Of a stretch of DNA of 64,000 bases, positions 36,447 through 44,161 are shown one piece after another. How positions within the stretch are numbered: the first letter of the stretch is position 1; every line of letters begins with the position of its first letter. The notes under the pieces were generated by a model. The model had not been told where the DNA came from. It worked only from the letters and a program-made list of their open reading frames with translations, and did not search any database. This stretch comes from Evansella vedderi (GTDB lineage Bacteria > Bacillota > Bacilli > Bacillales > Salisediminibacteriaceae): assembly GCF_030813435.1 (NCBI RefSeq), contig NZ_JAUSUG010000007.1, positions 1 through 64,000 on the forward strand, in the 5' to 3' direction. Position numbers and translations under genes: made by a program.

Positions 36447-36484
36447 AGACAGTTCGTGTTTGCTGAGACATGAATTGTCTTTTT
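36447..36484 (+). terminator. terminator-like hairpin in the ppc leader
   Basis: AGACAGTTCGTGT pairs with ACATGAATTGTCT (two G-T pairs), followed by TTTT. It lies downstream of the probable promoter and 50 nt before ppc, so it could attenuate ppc transcription rather than end an upstream transcript. Confidence 0.55.
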
Positions 36485-36534
36485 CATTAATTTAAAATGA
36501 AAAGGAATCAGTAGTTTTTGGAGGGGATGATACC

Positions 36535-39282
36535 ATGATAAACACAGCAGATAATAACTCTCTTTTACGAAATGATGTAAAGAAGCTAGGAAATATTTTA
36601 GGAGAAATTCTAGTACATCACGGGGGAATTTCACTTTTTAACAAAGTTGAATCTATAAGAGAAACAACAAAGGATTTAAGAAAAAACTTCAATGAAGAAT
36701 CCTATAAAAAACTAAAAGAAGAGATTAGCAATTTAGAATCACCAACTCGTCAGCATGTGATTCGTGCCTTTGCCGTTTATTTTCATCTTGTTAATATTGC
36801 AGAACAAAACCACCGAATTCGCCGTCGCAGACAATACCAGCTGCAAGAGGATGGGAAGGCTCAACCCTTTTCCATTGAGGGGGCTGTCTCTGCTATTAAG
36901 GAAAGTAAGTTACCGAAGGAATTGATTCAGCAAGTTTTAGATGACTTATCCATAGAATTAATTATTACTGCACACCCTACAGAAGCTACTAAGCGTACTG
37001 TATTGGAGATTCAAAAACGAATTTCAACAATTTTACAACAGTTTGATAATCCACTTTTAACAAAAAAGGAAAAAGAATACTTAGAAGAAAGCCTATTTAA
37101 TGAGGTAACAGCTCTTTGGCAAACGGATGAACTACGTCACCGTAAGCCTACGGTGTTAGACGAAGTGAAAAACGGTCTCTATTATTTCGATCAAACATTA
37201 TTTGATGTGTTACCGGATGTTCATCAAGAACTAGAGACACAATTAGGTGATTACTTTAGTAATCATAAGTGGAAGGTTCCTAATTTTATTCATTTTGGTT
37301 CATGGATTGGTGGAGACCGGGATGGTAATCCAAATGTTACCCCTGAAGTTACTTGGGAGACATTAAAATTACAAAGACAATTAGCATTGAAAAAATATGA
37401 TGAAGCACTTGTAGATTTAATGAGGCGTTTTAGCCAGTCAACTTCCCGCGTATTCATTGATGAAAAATTAATAAAGTCAGTTGAAAAAGACGAAGCTGCT
37501 TATTTAGAAAAGGGAGAAACTTGGCCGGTAGAAACGGAAATTTACCGAAGAAAATTTGCAGTAATATTAAAACGTCTTAGAAATGTAGGGGAAACAGAGT
37601 TTGGTTATAAAAAATCAGAAGAGTTACTAGAGGACTTAGAGCTTATTAAGACAGTAGCTGAAAAACATCAGCCTTCAGATCGCAGATTGAAAACAATCCG
37701 AAAATTAATTCGTCAGGTACAATTATTTGGATTCCATTTAGCCACATTGGATATTAGAAATCATAGTGGGGAGCATGAAGCTGCAATATCAGAAATATTA
37801 AGGGTAGTTAATATTACAGAGGATTATGCATCCCTTCCAGAATGGGAAAAGTTAGGGATCTTACAGAAGGCATTAAGTGATCCAAGACCACTAATGTTAT
37901 TGCATGAGGATTACTCTAAGGAAACGCAAGAAATCTTTAAAGTTTTCCAAATGATTAAAGAAGCCCATGAAGAGTTCGGAAGCCGTTCTATAGAAGTATA
38001 TTTAGTGAGTATGACACAATCTTCCAGTGATTTGCTAGAAGTACTGTTACTTGCGAAAGAGGCAGGTATTTATCGTCTCCATGCCAATGGGGAAGTGGAA
38101 AGTGGTATTCACGTTGCGCCATTACTGGAAACGATTGATGACCTCGTTGCCGGTCCCGAAATTATGAAGACACTGTTTGAGATGGACATTTATCGTAATC
38201 ATTTAAATGTACGTGGAAATCACCAAGAAATCATGTTAGGTTACTCTGATGGAAGTAAAGATGGGGGAACCTTGACGGCGAACTGGAAGCTTTATAAAGC
38301 ACAACAAGAAATTCATGAAATGGCACGTGAATTTAAACTTCGCTTAAAGTTTTTCCATGGCCGTGGAGGATCTTTAGGTCGAGGTGGTGGACCATTGAAC
38401 CGTAGTATTCTATCACAACCAGCAGAAACATTGGGGGATGGAGTGAAAATAACGGAACAAGGAGAAGTTTTATCGTCTCGGTACCTCTTAGAAGACATTG
38501 CTTTCCGTAACCTTGAACAGGCTGCTTCTGCATTGCTTGAAGCTTCTGCGAAAGCGAAGCAAAAGCAAGGGAACGGTCTAGATAAGGACTGGGAAAAAGC
38601 GATGGAGGAAATATCTAAGGAAGCTTTAGCTAAATACCAATCCCTTGTCTTTGGAGATAAGGACTTCTTAACTTACTTTAAACAGGCAACTCCTTTAAGG
38701 GAATTGGGAGCTTTAAATATAGGTTCACGTCCAATGAGTCGAAAGGGCAGTGAACGCTTTGAAGATTTAAGGGCGATTCCATGGGTATTTGCATGGACAC
38801 AGTCCAGACAAATGATTCCAGCATGGTACGCTGCTGGTACAGGACTTCAGTCCTTTGCTTCTCAATCTGAAGATAACTTAGAGTTGCTCCAGACAATGTA
38901 TCAAAACTGGCCGTTTTTCCAAGTAACCATTAATAACCTTCAAATGGCATTAATGAAAGCGGACATTACAACGGCGGAAGAATATAAAAACTTAGTTAAG
39001 GATAAGAAAATTGGTGATCGAATCTTCCAAGATATTTCCGATGAATACGACCGTACGAAGGAGATACTATTAAAGATTACAGGTACAGAAAATTTACTGG
39101 ATCACAAGCCGAATATTCGTGAATCTGTTCATCGTCGTAATCCTTATGTTGATCCGCTAAACTTCTTGCAGGTGGATTTAATTCAAAAAATGAGAGAATC
39201 GGAAGAGCAATCAGAAGAATTGTTAACAGAAGTATTATTAACCATTAGTGGAGTTGCAGCAGGCTTGGTTAATACAGGTTGA
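36535..39282 (+). CDS. ppc: phosphoenolpyruvate carboxylase
   Basis: A 915-residue enzyme that adds bicarbonate to phosphoenolpyruvate to make oxaloacetate, replenishing the citrate cycle. The catalytic histidine lies in TAHPTEATKRT (about residue 144), the substrate loops are GSWIGGDRDGNPNV and GYSDGSKDGG, and the glycine-rich catalytic loop is FHGRGGSLGRGGGP. The protein ends in the conserved NTG. Full length for the bacterial family. GGAGGGGAT is the ribosome binding site. Monocistronic with its own leader hairpin. Confidence 0.95.
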   Translation: MINTADNNSLLRNDVKKLGNILGEILVHHGGISLFNKVESIRETTKDLRKNFNEESYKKLKEEISNLESPTRQHVIRAFAVYFHLVNIAEQNHRIRRRRQYQLQEDGKAQPFSIEGAVSAIKESKLPKELIQQVLDDLSIELIITAHPTEATKRTVLEIQKRISTILQQFDNPLLTKKEKEYLEESLFNEVTALWQTDELRHRKPTVLDEVKNGLYYFDQTLFDVLPDVHQELETQLGDYFSNHKWKVPNFIHFGSWIGGDRDGNPNVTPEVTWETLKLQRQLALKKYDEALVDLMRRFSQSTSRVFIDEKLIKSVEKDEAAYLEKGETWPVETEIYRRKFAVILKRLRNVGETEFGYKKSEELLEDLELIKTVAEKHQPSDRRLKTIRKLIRQVQLFGFHLATLDIRNHSGEHEAAISEILRVVNITEDYASLPEWEKLGILQKALSDPRPLMLLHEDYSKETQEIFKVFQMIKEAHEEFGSRSIEVYLVSMTQSSSDLLEVLLLAKEAGIYRLHANGEVESGIHVAPLLETIDDLVAGPEIMKTLFEMDIYRNHLNVRGNHQEIMLGYSDGSKDGGTLTANWKLYKAQQEIHEMAREFKLRLKFFHGRGGSLGRGGGPLNRSILSQPAETLGDGVKITEQGEVLSSRYLLEDIAFRNLEQAASALLEASAKAKQKQGNGLDKDWEKAMEEISKEALAKYQSLVFGDKDFLTYFKQATPLRELGALNIGSRPMSRKGSERFEDLRAIPWVFAWTQSRQMIPAWYAAGTGLQSFASQSEDNLELLQTMYQNWPFFQVTINNLQMALMKADITTAEEYKNLVKDKKIGDRIFQDISDEYDRTKEILLKITGTENLLDHKPNIRESVHRRNPYVDPLNFLQVDLIQKMRESEEQSEELLTEVLLTISGVAAGLVNTG

Positions 39283-39323
39283 TAATTAAAATATATGTTA
39301 AGAAATCAGTAGTAAATAAAATT

Positions 39324-39355
39324 AAAAACAGCACCTAAAGGTGCTGTTTTTAATT
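39324..39355 (+). terminator. rho-independent terminator of ppc
   Basis: AAAAACAGCACCT and AGGTGCTGTTTTT form a perfect stem with an AA loop, followed by AATTTT. Confidence 0.85.
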
Positions 39356-39399
39356 TTAGAATGTGATATTTGAAGGGGAGGCTAGTGAAAAGTGGGAAT

Positions 39400-39425
39400 A
39401 AAAAAGAGAAGGGAGGCCCTTCTCT
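39400..39425 (-). terminator. terminator of the receptor-peptide operon
   Basis: On the minus strand AGAGAAGGG-CCT-CCCTTCTCT is followed by TTTTT. The stem begins in the stop codon of the peptide gene, so the transcript is receptor plus peptide and nothing more. Confidence 0.85.
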
Positions 39426-39588
39426 AATTTAAGTCGCTTGAATCAACGGATCTTACTCTGAAGCTAGCGTCAGCATAGGCAACTTCTGTTGTTTGAGAAT
39501 TAACAACTTCATCCACAACGTCGGTTGCAAATGGGACAGTAACTACAAATGTAGATGTAAATAAAATTCCAATAAGAAACTTTTTCAT
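39424..39588 (-). CDS. secreted pre-pro-peptide, candidate signal for the adjacent AimR-like receptor
   Basis: A 54-residue product. The start MKKFLIGILFTSTFVVTVPF is a signal peptide, probably cut near A21 (VPFA). The middle TDVVDEVVNSQTTEV is acidic, and the end is AYADASFRVRSVDSSDLN. AAAGGAGTG lies 8 nt before the ATG. The start is only 30 nt after the receptor stop, and a strong terminator overlaps its own stop, as in aimR-aimP and rap-phr cassettes. The active peptide would be released from the C-terminal part, but the exact residues cannot be told; the RGA-type ending of phage AimP peptides is absent. It could instead be an unrelated exported peptide. Confidence 0.75.
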   Translation of the reverse strand: MKKFLIGILFTSTFVVTVPFATDVVDEVVNSQTTEVAYADASFRVRSVDSSDLN

Positions 39589-39618
39589 TTTAAAACACTC
39601 CTTTTATTAAATTTTATT

Positions 39619-40638
39619 TTAAACACTTAATGCTGATAATAGCATGGTGTCTACACCCTTTTCTTTTAATGCTAGTAAAGGTAATTGCCTAAAGAAGTGA
39701 TCTCCAGATTTACTAAAGAATTTAATTGATTCATAAAAATATTTTTCTTCCTTCGTTGCTAGTCCAAGATAGTAATAATAGTACCCAGATGTAAAATCAT
39801 CCTGTAAGTTACTTTCAACATTTTTCAAACTCTCAATAGCTGATTTTTCATCCCCATTTTTAATTAATGAGAAAACAACTATTAAGTGGTCTGTGATTGA
39901 CTGATTCTTTACAAATTCTACTTTTTGAGTGTGCCCCCAATAAATCCTAACAAAATTTTTGAGGCGTTTAATATTGTGTATTTCTTGGTGTCGTTGGATA
40001 TTATTTAGTATATTTAATGATTGGTTAAAATAGTTAATAGACTCATTGTAGTTTTCAAGAATATAGGAAGTGCCCAGGTTTTTAAATGCAATTGCTCTCA
40101 TAATTGGCGTTGGAGCAATTTTTATTATGTTTTGACCAAATGATCTCGATTTTTCTAACTGATTCAAATGTAAATGCACACTTTGCATTGCTAAGTCTAA
40201 ACGAGATTGAAGGGAATCTTTCATGTACCCCTCATCTAGAAGCTTAATTTCTTCATTAATTAGGTCACTAAGTATCTCGATCATTTGGAATGCTTTTAAG
40301 TCGTAGTAGTTATATAACTGAAAAATTTTCCTTAGTATGGACATTTCCTGTGAGTTGCATGTTATGTAGGTTAGTCGATTAGTTGATTCTATCAAGCTAA
40401 TTTCATTTTTACATACTAAATTATCAATATTGTAAATCTCGGCCCATTTCTTACTTTCTTCACTACTTGAATGTGAAAGTTTTTCTATTAGATATTCCAA
40501 TAATTCTATTTTACTGTTACTAACTGCATACTCTAAGGAAACTCGAGCTAAATAACTATTTGGGTCTAGTTCTTTTATAGATTGTTCAATGTTTTCTGTA
40601 GACCTAAAAAGATCATCAGAAGTCTGTTTTTCTACCAT
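39619..40638 (-). CDS. AimR-like TPR peptide receptor without a DNA-binding domain (copy 1)
   Basis: A 339-residue all-helical repeat protein. Segments ARVSLEYAVSNSKIELLEYL, MSILRKIFQLYNYYDLKA, RAIAFKNLGTSYILENYNES and the C-terminal FYESIKFFSKSGDHFFRQLP line up, from memory, with the TPR part of the arbitrium receptor AimR of SPbeta-group phages. AimR has roughly 60-100 further N-terminal residues with a helix-turn-helix; here only about 28 precede the first shared repeat and no such motif is present. It may therefore act by binding a protein, as Rap does. The secreted-peptide gene follows 30 nt later. Paralogous to the gene upstream. Confidence 0.8.
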   Translation of the reverse strand: MVEKQTSDDLFRSTENIEQSIKELDPNSYLARVSLEYAVSNSKIELLEYLIEKLSHSSSEESKKWAEIYNIDNLVCKNEISLIESTNRLTYITCNSQEMSILRKIFQLYNYYDLKAFQMIEILSDLINEEIKLLDEGYMKDSLQSRLDLAMQSVHLHLNQLEKSRSFGQNIIKIAPTPIMRAIAFKNLGTSYILENYNESINYFNQSLNILNNIQRHQEIHNIKRLKNFVRIYWGHTQKVEFVKNQSITDHLIVVFSLIKNGDEKSAIESLKNVESNLQDDFTSGYYYYYLGLATKEEKYFYESIKFFSKSGDHFFRQLPLLALKEKGVDTMLLSALSV

Positions 40639-40734
40639 CTATCTACTACCCCCTTAAGCTATTGGGACTATTCATATTTAAAACTATATCATACTTATGT
40701 AATTTTCTAAAAGAATGCTTAGTATATGTTGATG

Positions 40735-40780
40735 AAAAATAATACAAAAGACTCAAACTCCAGAAATATGAACTGAGTCT
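40735..40780 (-). terminator. candidate terminator after receptor copy 2
   Basis: On the minus strand AGACTCA and TGAGTCT flank an 18-nt loop and are followed by TTTGTATTATTTTT. It suggests the two receptor genes are transcribed separately. Confidence 0.55.
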
Positions 40781-40844
40781 ATTCTATTTTACTCCGTTAG
40801 ATAAAAATAAAGATAGGGAAATTCCTCTCTCTTCGCTATTATAC

Positions 40845-41888
40845 TTAATTAAGCGCACTTAATACAGAGATTAGAATAGGATCTTCTCCATTTTCTTTGA
40901 GTGCTAATAAAGGTAATCGACGGAAAAAATGATCTCCAGTTTTACTGAAATATTTAACTGATTTATAGAAATATTTCTCATCATCAGCTAAGCCACGATA
41001 GTAACAATAAAAAGCGTATTGAAAATCGCTATCTATTTGATTTTCTATATTATTTAATATTTTGATTGCTGAAGCTTTATCCCGATTTTTTATTAGAGTA
41101 AAGGAATAGACTAGCAAATCGTCTAGTGATTCATTAATGGACTCTTTATTAATCCATGTTGCTCTTTCGGGCTTATTCCATATACCATGAATTAAATTGG
41201 TCATTCTTTGTATATGTTTTATTTCTAAATGATCAATTTGATAACTACAAATACATTCCATTGACTTTTTTAGATAGTAGATAGAAGCATTATAATTTTC
41301 AAATAATAGGGATGTCCCCAAGTTTTTATAAGCTAGTGCTTTCATTACAGGTGTAGGTGCAATTTCTTTGAGGTTTTTACCATAGGCTCTGGATTGGTCT
41401 AATTGATTTAAATGCAGATAAACACTCTGCATCGCTAAGTCTATTCGTGCCTGTAAGGAATTCTTCATATAATTATTGTCTAATTGTTTAATCTCTTCCG
41501 TAATTAATCCACTTAGAACAATTACCATTTTTACAGCCCTTAAATCATAGTAATGGTATAATTGAAATATTTTTCGCAAGATAGACATTTCTATGGACTC
41601 ACATTTAAGATAAGTAAGCTTGATACTAGCGTCAATTGCTGTAATTACATTCTTACAGGCTTGGTTATCTATATTATATACCTCTGCCCACTCTCTGCTC
41701 ACTGCATTGTCGCATTTTAAAAGCTTGTCAATAAGGTATTCATGTAAATCCAATTTACTATTGGATACGGTAAACTCTAAGGCAAGTCTTGCTATGTAGC
41801 TGTTAGGGTCAAGTTGTCTAATTAATTCATCGCTCTCCCCTGAAGCCTGGAATATATATTCAGTTATTTCTTCATGTTGTTTTTTCAT
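40845..41888 (-). CDS. AimR-like TPR peptide receptor without a DNA-binding domain (copy 2)
   Basis: A 347-residue paralogue of the downstream receptor, sharing LDPNSYIARLALEFTVSNSK, EMSILRKIFQLYHYYDLRA, LALALAYKNLGTS-type repeat text (KALAYKNLGTSLLFENYNAS) and FYKSVKYFSKTGDHFFRRLP. The C-terminus is especially close to AimR. It too starts without a helix-turn-helix, and no small exported-peptide gene lies in the 206 nt before copy 1; it may share the peptide of copy 1 or have lost its own. A good sigma-A promoter precedes it. Confidence 0.8.
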   Translation of the reverse strand: MKKQHEEITEYIFQASGESDELIRQLDPNSYIARLALEFTVSNSKLDLHEYLIDKLLKCDNAVSREWAEVYNIDNQACKNVITAIDASIKLTYLKCESIEMSILRKIFQLYHYYDLRAVKMVIVLSGLITEEIKQLDNNYMKNSLQARIDLAMQSVYLHLNQLDQSRAYGKNLKEIAPTPVMKALAYKNLGTSLLFENYNASIYYLKKSMECICSYQIDHLEIKHIQRMTNLIHGIWNKPERATWINKESINESLDDLLVYSFTLIKNRDKASAIKILNNIENQIDSDFQYAFYCYYRGLADDEKYFYKSVKYFSKTGDHFFRRLPLLALKENGEDPILISVLSALN

Positions 41889-41935
41889 ATAATCACCGGC
41901 TCTCCATACTTTATCCTAGTAAATACAGTAATTTT

Positions 41936-41965
41936 ATCATAGAATTGTATTAAAGTACTAGACAA
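41936..41965 (-). promoter_or_regulatory. candidate sigma-A promoter of receptor copy 2
   Basis: On the minus strand TTGTCT and TATGAT are 18 nt apart, about 48 nt upstream of the ATG. Confidence 0.6.
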
Positions 41966-42093
41966 AAATAGGAATAAAGCATGAGTGCATGAAAAATACA
42001 ACCTACCAATTATGAAAGAGATAATGGCATACATATCATTAAAAAGGGAGTTAAACTTTTACCTTTCTAATACAAATCAGTATAAGGGGTGTA

Positions 42094-43803
42094 ATGATGA
42101 AAATATTAAAGATTAATATGGGTAATTTATCAGTGAAGGAAGATTTGGTAACAAAGTACAAGAGGTTAGGAGGAAGAGCCTTAACATCTAAGATTCTTCA
42201 TGATGAAGTATCCCCGACATGTCATCCCCTTGGCCCTAATAACAAACTTATTTTTGCTACAGGCTTGTTAACGGGTTCAGGTGCATCTAGTGCAGATCGT
42301 TATTCTGTGGGGGGAAAAAGTCCATTAACTGGTGGAATTAAAGAAAGTAATGCTGGGGGGATTTCTGGATTAACCCTTGGTAAATTGGGGATTAGAGCCC
42401 TTGTTTTTGAAAACATAAGAGAAGACTTTAAAATTGTTCATTTATCTAAGAATGGGGTCAAGTTCGATGATGCTGCCCCAATTTTAGGGAAGGACTTAAG
42501 TGAAGCGGCTTCATGGATCCGTGGTAAGTATGGGAAGCATGTGGCTGTATGGTTAATTGGTGTAACAGGGGAACAAAAAATGAACCTAGCAGCTATAGCT
42601 GGACAAGATAAGGATGGTCACCCCACGAGGTATAACGGAAGGGGCGGTTTAGGTGCGGTAGCAGGTTCAAAGGGGATAAAAGCGATTGTACTGGATGCAA
42701 GTGGTGTGGAGAAAAATCGTCCAAAGAGGAAGGAAGAATTCAAGAAATCACTAAAGCAATACCACGGGTGGTTAATGGAAACGCCAGCAACCTCGAAGGT
42801 TCTTCCTGAGTTTGGGACAGCATCCCTAGTGAAAACAACGAATGCATTAGGAGCCCTTCCGACGCGAAATTTTTCCATTGGTGTTATGGAGGATTATGAA
42901 AATATATCGGGTGAGAAGTTGAGAGAAATCATCCTAGAACGGGGGGGAGAAGGAACGCCAACCCATGCTTGTATGCCTGGATGTATTATTCGCTGCTCTA
43001 ACGTTTTTTCTGACAAAGAAGGAAACCGTGTTACTGGACCAATAGAATATGAGAATATTGGATTACTAGGCTCCAACCTTGATATCAGCAATTTAGATGA
43101 TATTGCTGACCTCAATCTCCTTTGTAATGAATATGGAATTGACACCATTGAAACTGGGGGGGCTTTAGGGGTATTAATGGCACAAAATGTTATTCCATTT
43201 GGGGATGGTAAACGAGCGGTTGAAGTGTTAAAAGAGGTAAAAGCAGGGACTCCCCTAGGGAGAATTATTGGGAGCGGAGCAGAAGTAATTGGCAAAATAT
43301 ATGGTACCGTTCATGTTCCAACAGCGAAAGGTCAAACAATGCCTGCGTACGACCCAAGGGCTATCAAAGGGTTAGGTGTCACCTACGCCACTTCTCCAAT
43401 GGGTGCTGACCATACAGCAGGTCAAACGGTCAGGGCGCAAATTGATCACCATTCTCCTGAGGGGCAAGTGGAAGTATCGAAGAATGCTCAAACAGTTAAT
43501 ACCATATGGGATCATCTTGGAATGTGTATGTTTAGCTCAGGAGCTGTTCAAGGCCGATGGGACATTTTAGCTGACTTAGTTTCTGCTTATACAGGTGAAG
43601 AATTTACTGGAGAAGATATAGTTGCCATTGCCAATGAAACATTGAAGGTAGAGCATTCCTTTAATCGGAAGGCAGGTTTTACGAAGGAACACGATAAATT
43701 ATCGGAGTACTTCTATTATGAAGAAAATAAAGGAAGTAAAACTGTCTTTGATGTAAACCAAGATGAGCTGGAAACCATAGGTGTAGAACGGAACGATCTA
43801 TAG
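42094..43803 (+). CDS. tungsten/molybdenum aldehyde ferredoxin oxidoreductase family protein
   Basis: A 569-residue AOR-family enzyme that would oxidise aldehydes (or reduce acids) with a pyranopterin metal cofactor. The N-terminal pterin-binding half has KYKRLGGRALTSKILHDEV and SVGGKSPLTGGIKESNAGG. Iron-sulfur ligands are probably C293, C297, C301 (ACMPGCIIRCSN) and C478. ATSPMGADHTAG near residue 430 is a family hallmark. A MoaD-like carrier gene follows after 32 nt, matching the need for a dithiolene cofactor. Confidence 0.87.
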   Translation: MMKILKINMGNLSVKEDLVTKYKRLGGRALTSKILHDEVSPTCHPLGPNNKLIFATGLLTGSGASSADRYSVGGKSPLTGGIKESNAGGISGLTLGKLGIRALVFENIREDFKIVHLSKNGVKFDDAAPILGKDLSEAASWIRGKYGKHVAVWLIGVTGEQKMNLAAIAGQDKDGHPTRYNGRGGLGAVAGSKGIKAIVLDASGVEKNRPKRKEEFKKSLKQYHGWLMETPATSKVLPEFGTASLVKTTNALGALPTRNFSIGVMEDYENISGEKLREIILERGGEGTPTHACMPGCIIRCSNVFSDKEGNRVTGPIEYENIGLLGSNLDISNLDDIADLNLLCNEYGIDTIETGGALGVLMAQNVIPFGDGKRAVEVLKEVKAGTPLGRIIGSGAEVIGKIYGTVHVPTAKGQTMPAYDPRAIKGLGVTYATSPMGADHTAGQTVRAQIDHHSPEGQVEVSKNAQTVNTIWDHLGMCMFSSGAVQGRWDILADLVSAYTGEEFTGEDIVAIANETLKVEHSFNRKAGFTKEHDKLSEYFYYEENKGSKTVFDVNQDELETIGVERNDL

Positions 43804-43835
43804 TTTGCTACCCATTAAAAGATAGGGGTCTTTGT

Positions 43836-44057
43836 ATGATTATAAAAGTGGTGTCCTTTATACCTTATTTAGAAAATATTAATGGTGAGTATCAGTTAGA
43901 GAAAGAAGCTACGATAGAAAAATTCGTAAACTCTCTCGGAATTAAATGGGACGACGATGCATTAGTGGTTGTGAATAACACAATTGTCAAAGATCGTACT
44001 ATGCTTCTAAATGACGGTGACTTCGTTCAGTTATTAATACCACTGTCAGGTGGATAA
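43836..44057 (+). CDS. MoaD/ThiS-type sulfur carrier protein
   Basis: A 73-residue ubiquitin-fold protein ending in the required Gly-Gly (LLIPLSGG). The pattern VVVNNTIVKDRTMLLNDGDF followed by V-Q-L-L-I-P is typical. The C-terminal thiocarboxylate would supply the dithiolene sulfurs of molybdopterin or tungstopterin; its place next to the AOR gene points to a dedicated carrier for that enzyme. Confidence 0.85.
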   Translation: MIIKVVSFIPYLENINGEYQLEKEATIEKFVNSLGIKWDDDALVVVNNTIVKDRTMLLNDGDFVQLLIPLSGG

Positions 44058-44064
44058 AACGTAA

Positions 44065-44159
44065 GAGGTTGACTGAAAGGTGTTTTTTAATAAGACACTG
44101 AAAAAGGGAAAAACATCCTTTTTCAGTGGCCTCGTTTTTTAACCTATCGAGTCAACCTC
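44065..44159. terminator. nested double hairpin: one terminator inside another
   Basis: The outer stem GAGGTTGACTGAAAGG (44065-44080) pairs with CCTATCGAGTCAACCTC (44143-44159). Its loop contains a second hairpin, CACTGAAAAAGG with CCTTTTTCAGTG (44096-44128). The inner block 44091-44133 is flanked by the 9-bp direct repeat GTTTTTTAA. It separates convergent genes and would terminate both. Confidence 0.85.
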
Positions 44160-44161
44160 CT

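Noticed and set aside
40735-40844. A second secreted-peptide gene downstream of receptor copy 2
   Set aside because: Although a GAGAGG ribosome-binding-like sequence follows the stop, the only frame after it closes within a few codons and has no start codon.
41889-42093. A detached or frameshifted helix-turn-helix domain upstream of receptor copy 2
   Set aside because: The 205 nt upstream contain a promoter and stops in all minus-strand frames, with no helix-turn-helix-like reading.
42894-43295. 133-codon minus-strand frame inside the aldehyde oxidoreductase gene
   Set aside because: It is a shadow of a well-supported coding region and has no ribosome binding site.
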